This document shows, in pieces, positions 33,621 to 47,385 of a DNA stretch of 64,000 nt. This stretch comes from Balaenoptera acutorostrata (taxonomy: Eukaryota > Chordata > Mammalia > Artiodactyla > Balaenopteridae), in assembly GCF_949987535.1 (NCBI RefSeq), contig NC_080075.1:3224001-3288000 (forward strand), given 5' to 3'. The translations under genes were made by a program, and so were the position numbers. How positions within the stretch are numbered: the stretch's first letter is position 1; every line of letters begins with the position of its first letter. The notes below the pieces were generated by a model. That model did no database searches, was not told the DNA's origin, and saw only the letters and a program-made list of their open reading frames with translations.

Positions 33621-35386
33621 TCCTCCGCCTTCCATCCCCTCTGAGCCCCAGAGAGATCCCTCTTGGGGTCCCGGCATGTTCACGGACCCCCGGACTCACG
33701 TGAGCGAGGGTGAGCCGAAAGGGACCGTGTCCGCTGAGAAATGCGACCGAGAGCCTTTCCAGGCTCCTGCCTGCCCTTGAGACGGGATTTCACCCACTGG
33801 GAAGCCACGTTTCAGGGGCTTGTGTATCTGCTTCCTCTCGGTCTTGGCCTTCAAAGGGGCTTGCGTGGAGGTTGTTTTTATTATTTTTGGAGGCATAGGG
33901 TGGAGGTAGGAACCAGTTGAAAATCACTTTTGGGGGTCTCTTTAGCTGACCAGCCAGCCAGTTTGCGGGCTCCTTTCCAGTGATGGGAATTTTTTTTTGG
34001 GGGGGGGGGCGGGGAGTGCAGACACCCACATCTTTTCAGTTCTGAAATAATGACTCTCCTTTCCTCCAATCTCTGATTTTCATAATTTCATACAAAACAG
34101 GGCTGTCAGTTATCTCTTATTAGAAAAGAGGAAAGCAGACTAATAGAAGGAAACTTGGGCCCAATGAAATTCCTCCTTCTTACAACATTAACTAGCCTAT
34201 CCAAATTGTTCAAGTGTCAAGGGGGAACACAGGGCAGAGAGAATTCAGAAAAAGGCTAAATATTTCTCTCCATCACTGAAAATATGAACCCAATTGCCCA
34301 ACTGTAGTTTTGATAACGTGACTTTCAGAGGATCCTAAAAATAAACTTTATAAATACTTTCAGTGTCCTCTTTTTGTCCTAATGTTTGCATCTGGGGATT
34401 TTCACTAATTTGGAAACACCATTGGTATATATGTCTTTGCTTCTTGGATTTAGATGGACATTATGTGGTTTAACCCTTAGCCACAATTCACTATAAGACC
34501 TCCTGTTCTGGAGAAAGGCTCTGAGTAAAATTTACTCACACTCACCTCAAGAGACCCTCACCAGCCAGTATCTTGATACTATTTCCATCACTCCTTTTCA
34601 TAAGATATAGACAGCTAAATTTTGGTCAAGAAGGTTAATGGTAAAATGTCAATGTTTAACAGGATGAGCTTTAGTTTTTGGATTCAAAGTTCAGCTTTTC
34701 TTTGAATTATTTATCAAGCTGTTTGCCCATAGGCCTTCCTAAGAGAAGGGCAAGGTGAAGGGGGGGGCACCACTAATTTATTTAAAGCATATGTTGACAT
34801 AAGATTAAAAAACTAGCCTTTTGGAAAACAGTAATAAGTAAACCATGTCTATAAACACCCACCTTTGGGACTGTGAAAAAAAGGAAACCTAATTACTTTC
34901 GTAGAAAACAGCCTCAGTTAACAGTTAACTAAAATATTGTATGGCAGTCCCTTGGAAGCTTCTCCTCCTCCTTCAGTATAGGACCCTTTGGTAATATACA
35001 CATATTTATACATGATGTAAATATACATATGCACGAGGGTAGATGTTTATGTACATAACATAACAAAATATATACATACCCCAACTGAATACATTTGCAT
35101 ATAACATGCCCATGTGTACTATACCAAACTTCAACGATTAACAATACATTCTATAACAGATAGTCCTAAAATAAGAGGAAGAGTGAGTAAATCTTATGCC
35201 TATTGAAAAAAATTTCAAAATTTCTTTTGAAATCTGAATTGTGCCAGCTGTAGATGACACCACAGGAGTCAGTTAAAAAAAATCCATGCACAGTATTAAT
35301 ATTTTCAGCACGCTCCATTTAAAAATACGATAAACGACTCATTTTACATAAAATAAAAAAGGGCACCATACGTTAGAATTTAAAAT
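33621..35386. other. Gene-free A/T-rich flank with octamer
   Basis: No credible gene and no recognised transposon. Poly(T)/poly(G) junction near 33990-34010. A perfect octamer occurs at 35093-35100. Confidence 0.5.
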
Positions 35387-35719
35387 ATAAACATTCTGGG
35401 CTTCCCTGGTGGCGCAGTGGTTGGGAGTCTGCCTGCCAATGCAGAGGACACGGGTTCGAGCCCTGGTCTGGGAAGGTCCCACATGCCGCGGAGCAACTAA
35501 GCCCGTGAGCCACAACTACTGAGCCTGCGCGTCTGGAGCCTGTGCTCCGCAACGGGAGAGGCCACGACAGTGAGAGGCCCGCGCACCGCGATGAAGAGAG
35601 GCCCCCGCTTGCCACAACTGGAGAAAGCCCTCGCACAGAAACGAAGACCCAACACAGCCAAAAATAAATAAATAAATAAATAAATAAATTTATAAAAAAA
35701 AAAAATAAATAAACATTCT
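35387..35719 (+). mobile_element. CHR-type SINE (tRNA-Glu-derived, cetartiodactyl), young copy with target-site duplication
   Basis: Body 35398-35708. It starts 'gggcttccctggtggcgcag', has a Pol III A-box-like 'tggcgcagtgg' and a perfect B box 'gggttcgagccc', then the CHR body, and ends in a (AAAT)n tail. An 11-bp duplication, ATAAACATTCT, flanks it at 35387-35397 and 35709-35719. Its closeness to the CHR consensus as I remember it from cetacean genomes is the main evidence for the host lineage. Confidence 0.93.
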
Positions 35720-38700
35720 ATCTAAATTCAGGTACTTCTCATCTTTTTTTTTCCCTGCAAATTAAATACTGTTGTCTCAGAACAAAAATTCAATTCGGCA
35801 CACAATGAAAAAGAGCATTAGTTTTATTTTCCATTCTGCTGTAAAGAAAACATTTTTTAAGTAGTTTAATTCTGTGGGCCTTTATGTCATTAAAAGACAT
35901 TCAGTAGTCTAGTGATAATTCGAAATGGAAAAGCAAGTTGGAGGCATATGTTTATCCTTGAAATGATTTGTGTCATATGGGATGACATCTTACTTATTTG
36001 CCTCATTTTAGATAGTATTTTGAATCTTTGCATTTTCAAAGACTTTTTTTTTGGTTGAAATAAGAATTACAGTTAAAATGAATACATTGGCAAGAATCCA
36101 AATGCCTGTTCGCGCTGAGCAAATGTAAAGAAATATTATACCTGAAGGTTATGCTTGAAAAGTTATTTGTCCTCATTGATAAAAAGAATCAAAATGATAA
36201 AGTTTTGAAATTTTCTTGAAGACCGTGATAGAAGGAGCTCTCTCATGTAATGAGAGTTATTTTTACTGATATTACAAAATATTTTGTGGGCTTTCCTATC
36301 TTTATGTCAATGTGTATTTCTTTACTGAAAAACATATACGGTGTTTATGATGGCATTTATTCCCACGTGTAATTTATTGCTTGTTTATTTCAGAGTATTT
36401 CAAAGACTGATGACTCATCGGTGGTGTCTAAATATTAGTGATGAGCTTGTGAAAATAAAAATCAGTTTAGCCCAAGTGCTTTTTGAGGTTTGTTTTTTAA
36501 TTTCTTAAAAAAATTAAAGTTAAAATGATGGAAATACCACAAATGAAAAATTTTTTAAAAAAGAATATTACTTGGAAAGAAGTAAAAACATTTTACTCTA
36601 GATGGGGTTTAAAATCAAGTGTAAAAATAAGTTAGTCTTTTATTTTAGAAAGTTTTCTCTCTGATGGTGTGGTATGATAGAAGGAGACATAGGCTATATA
36701 ATGATCTAAAATTGCACAACGTGTATTCAAAAATTTGGATAAAGAGTCATTCACTCCAAAATGTAAAAGAATATTCTCTGTCGATTTAATTAATGAAGTG
36801 AGTAAAGGACTGTTTTAGTAAGCTCAAGTTACATATATAGAAAGATTTGTAAGAATAAATACTTTGGTGTTCTGTGGCCGAAAAGCAGACAGAACTATAA
36901 TATAGCAAATAAAACTCCCTAGCATGTAGGCATCCAAGATCCAATTTTTAAAAAATTTGTCAGTTACAGAAAAGAAGGGAAAAAGCTTATTAACTCAGGG
37001 CAACTATAAAATGTTGACACATATCAAGTTTCATAGCCAACCAGGCTGTTAGAAAACTGCTCAGATGTTGGTGGAGAGCAAGTTACTCTGTGAAACCAGT
37101 TTCACAGTGAATTATCTTCTTAATAAATTTAAACTCCAGCTTCATAGACTAACCATTTTCTTCCTCTCTCCTCTCCTCCCTCCCTCCCTCTCTGCCTTTT
37201 CTCCCCCGCCTTTTTTTTAAGTCTGTAAGCAGTTGGGTGAGGCTGCTTTAGTGAGGGTCTGAGCGACCCCCAGGGGGATTTCAGGTACTCAGCCTCACTG
37301 TTTAGACACTATTAGTGACACACATCGAGGTGAGATATATCTGTGCTCTCTCAAAACATTTATTTTCTTTCCTCATCCAACTGCTAGCATCTTTTAAAGA
37401 GAGAACCAGGCAATGTCTACCAAAGGCAAAATAAATCAGAGAATTTAATTAATTATTTGAAGAATTCAGGCATTGCTGCTCTTCCTTCTGCCTAGCTATT
37501 AAGAAAAAAAAAAAAAAAAGAGAGCGAGAGAGAGTGAAATTTGAACAGTCTAGATTGGCTATCTATAGTGATTAAATTTGTAAGCTAGCAACAAATTATA
37601 GAAGATCTTGCTTGATTCCTCATTGTACCGATGGAACACACACCTGAATGGACCTCCAGGTGAGGCAGTTACTAGATATAAATAAAGAGAGTGGAGGGGG
37701 CTGACTTTCCAGGTTTGGCTGAGTACATTGATTGAAGTTATTAGATAATTGTTCACCTTTCTACTTAGCCCCATGAGAGGAGACACACACATATTATAAA
37801 ATACTTTAAATTAATATTAAATAGTCCAATAGTCCAATGTAAAAGTTATTTACATTTAGCAATGGATTAAAATGTTAGCATTATACATTTAATGAATTAG
37901 AATCTTGTACACTCTGACTTGGAAACATCTGCTGAACACATTTTCAAGGGTCTTTTAGGGAGGACAATTTTCTCTGTGTAATTTGAATTCAAAGGTGCAG
38001 TCCCTTTACCTTCTGTGTGGGACAAAAATATGAGAGGACAATGTTATGTATTGTAGTTGGTAATTAGGTCTATAGACTATTTTAAAGTAGTCTTTGGTAG
38101 AGTAGGATAAGATTCAGGTTTAGTTTATAGAACATTAGTAAACCTTAATTACAGGAGATTTTAAAAAAGATATCTAGTTGCAAATATTATTTAAAAAATG
38201 GCACCTAGAATCTATATTAATGAGCTTTGCTTACTTTCTCAAAAATTTCTGGAAAATTATGTCACTACATTTTGCATTCATCTAATTAAACAACTGAAAT
38301 ATTGTTCTAACACATAAGCTACTCCAAGAACAAATAAAATGTATGCCAGATAAAAAATATTGCTGATTTCATATTTGCTGTAATAACAAGAGGGAGTGGC
38401 CAGGTGAAAACTATAGGTGAGTAATGCTTTATATTTATTTATAAAGTTGTTTTATTACACTAACAGAAATTATGAAAAAGTGTGATCATCTTTTGAAATT
38501 TTTCATGATTCCTATTTCTAGATGCACCTAAAAATAGGGAAATACTTAGAGCTTTAATGTTTGCTTGCACAGAAAGTAAACATCTAGAAAAATGTAATGA
38601 ATAAGTGAATGAAGGATATTTAACAACTGGGCAGTTAAACCTAAGATTGTACTTTTGCTATTTACCATTATTAGCCGTACTACCCTATTTTTCCCTTGAG

Positions 38701-39766
38701 CCTCCAAAAACTTACACAACGTGGAATTGTTACAGAATCACTCATTATTTCTCACCCCAGACCCTTTTCAATAAAATAATGCCATCCACTGAAGATTTAT
38801 GGCAAAACAAGATAATAGGCTTATTATTGGGAAGTTCTCCTGTCATAAGAATTTACAAGATTTTTTGGAAGTAATACCTCTAGGGATATCTATTTTGCTT
38901 CCTTTTTTCTCATTTTAGAGTTAAGGCCTAATTTTCCATGTTGGCCATTGATCATGGTAGAGGCTGTTCAGAGGTAGCCATGTAATTTCTTTATCTTTCA
39001 CCTGCAAATTACACACATTATTTTGCAGCTCAAAATAAGCATTCCCAATGAGTTGCATTCAGTAAATGTCTTTCACAGCATTAGTACAGAACTGAGGTAC
39101 AAAAGAATATTAATCTAATACATTCCAAAATTCAAATACTTGTGATTAATAAGCATTATTATCTATAAATAAGGCCCTAATGATACTTTGGCAGTGTTGT
39201 AAACACAAGAATCAGAGGCAATTATTGTCATTATTGTTCAGCAAGTACTTCCCATGAATACCAAACGGGTATTGCTGTCCAGCTACTTGGCAAGTAAGGT
39301 TCCCATAAAGAAGCAGCTGTTGGCCAATCAGGACTGGCTACTGTTTACTGCCCTTAACCCCAAATGCAGGGTCCTTAAAAAAAGGAAAAAAACAAAAACA
39401 AAAGAAAAAACCCAAGCCATCAAAAGAGTTTTGATGCGATTAAAAAAAATATCGTTTCTAATAAATATAAAAGCATCTTGAAAATAGTGCTGTTGTGAAG
39501 TACTGACGTTGGTGAATTGGATACATTAGCAACCATTGTGTTCGCGAGAAGGAAAGGTCTCATTTGTGAGGCTCTAGGCCCGGTGTGGTGAGCTGCCCTG
39601 GAAGTAAAATCAGTGGACAACGAAAAATCAATGGCAACAACATGAATTACCCTTCGAAGAGCATGGGCTGGAGCACGTCCTCACTTTTTTACCTTCCTCA
39701 GTCTACACAGAGCTCACCCCTCTCTGTTAAACAGGACCAGCCCACCAGACCCAGCTCTAAAGTGGG
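35720..39766. other. A/T-rich gene-free interval
   Basis: About 4 kb of A/T-rich DNA with only short frames. A poly(A)-(GA)n tract lies at 37502-37535. No gene, and no repeat family recognised with confidence. Confidence 0.5.
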
Positions 39767-39796
39767 GTGTGAGTGTGTGTGTGTGTGTGTGAGAGA
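39767..39796. repeat. (GT)n(GA)n microsatellite
   Basis: Short GT run followed by GAGAGA. Confidence 0.85.
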
Positions 39797-40774
39797 GACC
39801 TGCTGCCGTACAAGTAAAGTAAGTTGCTCATGTTCATAGGAAACCGGACACAGTCACACATGCACTCTGCCCTCCGGCTCTTAGAAGTCAGTGCCGGACC
39901 GGCTTTGGCTGTGTCCATGAGCTGATTTTAGCTTGCAGTCTGAGTCAATTCAGTGGCACTGGTTAAAAGCTAAGTTGGTTTTCGTGGAGAGGGGGAAAAA
40001 GTTTCATATACATTTTCCTAAGGGATACATGCATTTAGCATCAAATGTAGAGTTGTCTATTTTTAAATTTTCTTGTGCCAAGCCTTATGCTTTAAAGATG
40101 TTATAGGTATACAGTGGGGGTAGGGAAGCATTGAATTGGTTTCCCAAGGCATCGGAGAAACTTAGTAGGGCTGGGGTGGCAGCGGGGTAGGTGATGCGGG
40201 AGAAACCATCGTTGGCAGTCAATTTGCGCGAGGGTGTGGTCTTTATGGAGCATGCGCCGTGCACCCGCTGGAGGTACAGACTCTCCCACGCCCAACCCCC
40301 GACAGGCCCCTGGGTACCAGCGCTTCAGGTTTGATGGGGTTTCCCCTCTTGCCCTCAGAAAACTGAAACAGCTGGGATTCCATTGTCCTCCCAATAAACT
40401 GGGAGGGCGACCAGGGAGAATGTCAACCTATGAGGTCCTTCTGTCCTTCTGAAAATGGTCTTGCCACCGTCGCCTGGGCTTTGTCATGGGAGCGAGGTAG
40501 CCATGCCTGGGGATGCAGGCGGCTGGACTCCAAGGCCGTTGCTGATGGGAAACAGTGGATCCTAACCCGGGCCCTGGCCACCCTCTTCTCTCTCCCCTGT
40601 TCTCTCTCTTCCGTTTTGAACTCCTCTGCATGGGCTGGAGGGTGGATGGTCCACCAGGACTCAGCAGCTTGTGTTCGATCTCTGAGTTTGGGAAGATGAG
40701 AAAAGTTGAGCTCTTCCAAGCGAATCTTTTCTCGTTTTCAAGCATGAAGACTCAAAAGAGAATTTCTATGACAA
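39797..40774. other. No gene recognised
   Basis: Mixed composition. Overlapping frames on both strands at 40420-40745 are of chance length. No transposon recognised. Confidence 0.45.
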
Positions 40775-40990
40775 CAACAGTAATAATAACAACCACATTT
40801 CACTAAGGACTTACCATGTACCAGGTATTGAAACATGCACCTTGCGTGCCTTGTCCTAGTTAAGCCTCTAAACACCCCTTGAAATGCAGCCTGTATCCCA
40901 GTTGGACAAATGAGCCAACCGAGGCTTCCAGGGGCTAAGTTACCTGCCCAAGGTCCCGGAGTGGTGGTACCCAGTTCTGAACTTTGGTCA
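40775..40990 (-). mobile_element. MIR SINE
   Basis: Reads as the complement of MIR: 'accatgtaccaggtattgaaac', a 'taagcctctaaacacc' block, 'gacaaatgagccaaccgaggc', and 'ttacctgcccaaggtcc'. Nearly full length and diverged. Confidence 0.9.
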
Positions 40991-42780
40991 CATCTCTTGG
41001 AGACAAGGTGCTTTTACCAGCGATGCTTTACTGCTTTGCAAATTCTGGGACCCTGCTGCTTTCTCCCCTTCTTGGAGATCTCCAGATGTCCCCTCTTTAG
41101 GGCCACCTCTCTGCTTGCTTGCAAAGCAGTCCTGTGACATCTGTGAGTGCAGCGTCCCCAGCAGTCTCACGTCAAAACCAGGATGGTAAAGGCTCTTGGG
41201 ACCTCTGTGTACACTAGTACCATAGTGAGCCCCGTCTCCCAGCCCTCCGTGATCGTGAGGGCAGAATAATGCTCCATAAGGCTTCACGGATTCACCAGAA
41301 ATGAGTATTACAATTTGGTTTGGATGCTCCTTTAACACTGAGGTATGGCAAGTTAAGGCGCATGAGTGTGTATCTATAAACCTTGCACTAAATAGACAAC
41401 AGTAGTGTGTCTGTTTCTCCGTATCCGAGCACCCTGGGGAGGAGGGTAACCTGCTGATGGGAAGCGCCATCCCTAAACGTGATGTTGGCTCTGAGTCCGG
41501 AGATGTCTCTTCTTCCAGGCTGATGGAGGAGCTCGCGGGGCCGCGCTGGCTGGTTCTGCTTCTCTCTCTGCTCAGCCCGTAAACACCTTCGCAGGGACCA
41601 TGCTGGATGCCTTGCAGCTACAGGCAGAGCCACTGTCTTTAACCTTCTCACAGATCCGGCATCGTTCGGAGACAAAGGAGCTGTTTCAGGCGAGCCCGGG
41701 ATCAATCAGCGAGGCTGGACTCTGTGCCCCCCCGGGGAGCGCCTTGAATCTGGGCCACGGAGCGGAGTGTGCAAGCCTGGTTCCCGGCGAGAGGGAAAAG
41801 ATGGGGTTTTGTCTGGGGTCCGAGAGGAAATAGAGTCGGCTGTGGAACCCTGAGAAACACCGGTGCTCCACCTGTGACCGTGACATCAAGGTTGAAAAAA
41901 GCTCCGCAATGATTTCATTCGAAATGAAATCTTCCTTGCTGTCGCTGGTCTCCAAAGGGCAAGATGCTATCTGTAAAGGTCAAAGTGAAAAGGTCACTTG
42001 GCTTTTAGAAAATGACTTTCACCAAGTTATTAATTAGTTATGAGTTAATTAATATGCTGCCTCATTCCAAGAAAGAATTTGAGGCAGTTTATAAAAATAT
42101 GTGACAGACGAAACTAATTTGGGGAAGATGAGCCAGGTGAAGTCAGCATACACTGATACACACCCTCAAATGCTTACTCTGCTTAGTGATGTTAGAAAGT
42201 CATGACGTGAGATAGGGTTTGCTTTCTCCACAGCAAAAAAAGAGAAAAAGAATAAAAAAAGAGTTTTACAATAAGCTATCAATCTATGTTAACTTTTATT
42301 TTAAAAAGGCACTCTTTTCAAGATGAACTATCAACTACATCTGACTTGAATGTATTTCCTAAACATCTTTGATATAATCTTTAACCTCCAAGAAAATGTT
42401 CTGAAAAGAATTCACTACGATATCTTTTGTTTTAAAAATAAAAAAGCTAATCTTGAGTCCGTTAGGATTTTATATTGGAGAAAAAGTGTTATGATATTCT
42501 TTGACAATTTTTAATGCTAGCAATTGGCATTTTACTTCCTATGTTTACTTCCCATAAGATAATTTGACACTTTGCAAAATATAGATCACGTCTGCTTCTT
42601 CCCAGTAAGTCGCAGGAAACCAATAAGTGATATATGTTTTGCTGTTCCTTCTATTTTTTGTTTAGGTAGTCAAGAGGCAGGTAGTAAAAAGAACTCAGTA
42701 AGGTTCCATACCTTCAGGGGTGTATAAATTCATGCACAAAGCCACAAGTAGGTTAGCGACATTGTTCCCTCATGCCACCT
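40991..42780. other. No gene recognised
   Basis: Mixed sequence turning A/T-rich after 41.98 kb. No credible coding frame and no clear repeat. Confidence 0.45.
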
Positions 42781-42875
42781 TTCTGGTCCCAGTTTCTCGT
42801 CTATTAAATCAGGGCATGGGATTCACTTGATCTCTGAGTTGCCTTCTAGTCATAAAATTCTGTGTTTTGAATTTT
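42781..42875 (+). mobile_element. Probable MIR-family fragment
   Basis: 'cagtttctcgtctattaaatc' followed by 'gatctctgagttgccttctag' resembles the 3' half of a MIR variant. Short and diverged. Confidence 0.4.
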
Positions 42876-43689
42876 CTGTCATCCTGAGAATCCGTTAATG
42901 TAAGCATGATTTTTAAATATCTAGTTATATTTCAATTGATACAGAACTTGCATGGAAAGGAGATTACAGGGCATGCTATTATGCAGTGTAAATCAATAAA
43001 ATGAAAATGCATCCATTGACAACATTTGTATTTTCACCTATTACAGAGCTGTGCCGTCTCTTTGAATACAATACACTTTTATGCCCCATTAAAGCATGCT
43101 TGACATAGCTTTCAACTACTTGCAAATGCTGAGAAGTTGAAAAACATAACATTTACAAAAGATACATCTGGTGCATATTTACATGACTTGGAATAAGGAA
43201 TCATTTAAATACTGCTGAGCCATCTCCATATTAGGAGAAACGATATTCCACGTCCATATGTGAAATCGGTAGTAAAATACATGTAGGTTTAAATTTCTCT
43301 TAGGCATTTTTTTTTTTTTTACTTTACACATGTTAGAAATATGGAAATATTGATTAGGGCTTAATTCATCTATTTGAGTTGTTGGGATTGCTGTCTCCCT
43401 GAATTTTATCGATTACATCATTAACTCTAGTTTCTATTCTAGAGGAGATAAGTTTTGAAAGGGGTTGAAAGTAGCACTTTCTACTTAGAAAACTTGCTTC
43501 TTCAGGTATAGGAGTTCTTAACCTGGGGACCATGGGCCCGGTAACATCCAGAGGCAGACTTCAGAGGCTCTGTGACCCTCCTGAGTTTATATGCAAACAT
43601 TGGTGTGTGTAGATATGCAGATCATCTTTTTTTTCCCCCCTTTGGAAAAGACCTAACTTATATTTGTATCTCAAAGAGATATGGCCCTG
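42876..43689. other. A/T-rich, no gene recognised
   Basis: A/T-rich sequence with a T-run near 43308-43320. The stretch at 43510-43610 (beginning 'ggagttcttaacctgggg') looks like an old dispersed repeat whose family I cannot name. Confidence 0.4.
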
Positions 43690-43850
43690 GTGTAGTAGAA
43701 AACTTAGAATCATAAGAAATACTTGGGGTTACCCCTTACTAGTTGTTGGACCCACCTTCTGCAGGCCTTACCTGTGAAGTAAAAGGATTGTACCAGATAA
43801 TCTTAGATGCCCTTTCCAGCACCAGCATTCTCCAGGCAGAAACTTACCTC
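43690..43850 (+). mobile_element. Probable MIR-family fragment
   Basis: 'ccccttactagttgttggacc', then 'cttacctgtgaagtaaaagga' and 'cttagatgccctttccagc', parallels MIR in the order of its blocks. Diverged. Confidence 0.45.
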
Positions 43851-46800
43851 CATCTACCTAAATGTTTAAACCTCCAGTGCCCTCAGCATCTGTTCTATCC
43901 GCTGTGTTGCTTTTTAGGTTGTTATTGTGGAGCTTCTGCATGAAGTCTAGGCGATACTGTGCATAGTGTGCAGGGCTGCATACATAGCAAGTTGGAAAAA
44001 AAAAGCACACCTAAAAATTGTACAGCTCTTCTAGAATGCCATGTGGTACGGCATATGAAATATAACTTGTACCTCCAGCTCACACACACACTTTAATTAA
44101 TGTTATGGGCTGTGCTTTAAACTGAGAGAAGTGAGAAAATCAAGGTTAAGGATGCTCTGTTCTTTACTATGTAGAAGGAAAAAAGAGACAGCTATGTAAA
44201 TGAAGGGTTTCGCATCTCCTTGTCAATTTCTTATCTGTTGTCAGTTTGAATGATTTCTAAATCAGAAGAATGCTGAAGATCTGTTTTCCCATCAGTTTTG
44301 AGCCTAAGGAATTTGGAGCTGGAGTTCTGAGCCAGGAAACAGTCCTGTTTTGAATTCAGAGGCTCTACTGCTGAGCACAGATGCCAGGCTGATGATAAAT
44401 TCCAAGAGGTTCAGCTTGATATTTCAACCCCAAGGTCAGAGAGAATTCCTTGGAGTTGGGCAAATGAAGAAAGTGAGTGTGGCCGGGGCATCTCCAGCGG
44501 TCGCCCCGGGAGAGGAACACCTCACCAGGTTGTGGCGATGTGGTCAGCTAGGAGAGATGCACCTTCACCAAGTAGAATATTGTGGTAATGGGCACCGCTG
44601 GCCTCAGGCAATACGGTAACCCTCAATTTCTATAAATTTCGCGTGGTGTAGCTCCAACATCAAGAAGGCTTTCTAAAATTTTCACTTTATAGTTAGTTAT
44701 TATGGTATCATGTAGACCCAACCTCTGAAGCTGATATGATCTATTGTGCAAAAATTCTTAATTTGAGAGGATATTTGTTGGACAGATTCTCCCAGGTTTA
44801 TTTATTTATTTTTGAGCCCTTAAGATGGATTGTGACAGTGTGGGCTAACTCCACATGCATGCTGTACACCAGATTCCAACCTCAGAGGCTGGCACTCACC
44901 CCACCTTTCCTTCCTCTCATTCCCCAGATATTTTTCTGTATTGCAGATTTATTAACAACTCATTCAATACAACAAGAGGTGATAACTTTTTCTGAGTTCA
45001 AACCCCCAAAAGAGACCATTTTTCCGGGGGGTGGTTTGAAAGGGTCCTCTATTGAGGTGTCTGTGGTCATGAACTTCATATGAAGTCTGAAATATCACAT
45101 GCATTGTGATGTATCCTAATGACACTAGGAAATCTGTGCACCTTGGGATTTATTTACTATTAATTCGCCTTTCTAATGGTTGACAGAACTTTTCATGACC
45201 AATTGAAATGATAAAAAAAAGAGACATGATTAAGGATTGAAATATCACAGACCAAATTTCGATGAGGAAATAAACAAAAATGTATTTTTTTCTAAAGGGT
45301 CATCACTGTAATATTCCAAAGCATTGTCAAAAGCAAAACTACATCCTGCACTGAATGTCTCCTGAAGCAATTGAGTTATGGCTCTGCCCCTTACCGTTGT
45401 TCACCTCGATGGAGAGATGCTTTGATTCAGCCTGCGTCCCAGAAAGCCCCAGGAGGTGGGAGGTCCGAGTCAATTTGGGTAACGATGTCATGTTTTCATC
45501 TCTGGAAGGAAGGAAAATAAAAGACTGCCAATGTTCGATGGCATTTTGTCTACCTTGGAAGAGATCTGAGTGACCAAGTTTTGTCCCCTGGAGCTCCGTG
45601 TCCTGTAGCCTGTGATTCTCTGGAACACCACCCCACTCCCCTTCTGCCACAGGGAAGAATAGCCACGCGGGGCTTTGCTAAATGACATTTGAGCTTTCGA
45701 CCTTGGAATATTCTCGTGGGAAAACCTCTGAGCACATGGATAAAGCAACCACAGTAAAACTGAATGGCATGCTGTCGATGACATTAGCTGGTTTAGGTTA
45801 AGTATAACCCCGTCCATCAACAGTGTATCTGTTTATTCATAGGCGTTAACACTATTTGAATTCCAAGAAGAAGTGAAATAAAGTGTGTCTACAGCTCCTT
45901 AGAAGAAACTGCTTTACAGGTTGAAAGGATCGTTACCTCCTTTCAACGGGAGATCGTGAAATGGAAGGTGACAGAGAATAAACAAACGAAAAAGGATCTC
46001 TGCAACTCCCTGTGATGCACCTTATTCAGACTCTCAGTAAACAAATTCAGTAGAGCTAAGTTAAAAAAATTAATTGGATGGTTCAAGTAGATCAAAATCA
46101 AAGAATGCTATAAAGGAGTATGGACATGCCTCCCCAAATCATGACTATCTTGTGATGCCATTTGCAAAGAAGTGAAAAAAGAGATTGCAAACATTTTTGT
46201 CAATTATTTGAGATGAACGTGTCCACTTTTGGGTACATAAAGTAGGAAAGTAAGTGGAGAAAAAGGCTAGCTAAAAACCTGGAGGATTACACCAAAAATC
46301 TTTTTTAGAAACCTGCATGTGTTTTGAATATTAGAAGGCTTTCCTTTCTCTTCTTTCGGTTATGCTTTTTCAAGTAGCTAATGGTTTTATCGGCATTCTT
46401 AACCTGAGTCAGATGATTTGGCCCTTGATGTTTCTAGTGCTTCTGACGTCTGTTTCAACTTGTTTTCTAAGGAGACAGTGTGTATATACTTTTATGCAGA
46501 AATAGTTTTGGCCATTTCAAACCCCTCAGTTTTAGGTTTATTTGTTTTTTTTTCATTTTGCTCCTTGGATTTTCTTCCCTTTTGTCCTTACCCTCTTTTT
46601 AATATTTAAAATCAATCTCCCATGCCCACATTTGCTGCTCTTTGCTTTGCTCCGTGGTTCCCTTCTTTCCCAGTGATATTGCTGGATTTCTTCTCTGCCC
46701 CACCATCAAATTTCCCTCTTAATGTCCCATAGGCATCTGTTGACTGCCCTTTATCCCTGCATCCTTATCTTTTCCTGTTCTCTTTGCTTTTAGGGATATG

Positions 46801-47194
46801 GTATGTTGTCTTCTTCCCATAGATATTTCCCAAGCTATTGGAAATATCAAACCAATCTGTGTTGACAGACAACTAGTTTTCGTAGTTTTCATTTAGTTTG
46901 TAGGTGGACTTGCTCCCTAATTTCTTTTCCACAGTTGCTCAGTCCTTTCCTCTTTCTTATGGGCACAGATCCTGTCTTTCTTCCTCACTTGCTTTGTTGA
47001 GTCCTTGGTTGTCTGGTGGGCTTTGGTTCCATCGTGGAGATTTCTGCCAAGCCCACTTCACATGGGCAGTTTAGGACAGCCTCTTGTCGGCTAAATGCAT
47101 GGTGCGTCCACACCCATCCTTTTGGAACAGACTTGGCTGGTCCCAGGAAGACACCCTAGGTGGGACATCGCACCGTGTACATGTTGAGTCAACA
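43851..47194. other. Gene-free interval
   Basis: About 3.3 kb. The pyrimidine-rich stretch 46320-47060 has many TTTCC/CTTT runs. Frames are short. No repeat family assigned with confidence. Confidence 0.4.
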
Positions 47195-47385
47195 GACAGA
47201 CAGTCAGGGTTCTGACCGGGGCTCTCCCCTTGCCACTGTTGGTGTCACCTTGGGTAAACACTGAATTCTCTGTGCCTCTCTGCGTTCTTGGAGATAGTAA
47301 CACCCAACTCATAGGGTTTTTGTGTGAGTTGTGTACTCGGAGCATTTCCAGTGTATGCTAATTCCCTCTGTACTTAGAGGTTGCA
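47195..47385 (+). mobile_element. MIR SINE relic
   Basis: 'ccttgccactgttggtgtcacc', 'ttgggtaaacactgaattctc', 'tgtgcctctctgcgttcttgg' and 'ctcatagggtttttgtgtgag' follow the MIR order. Confidence 0.75.
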
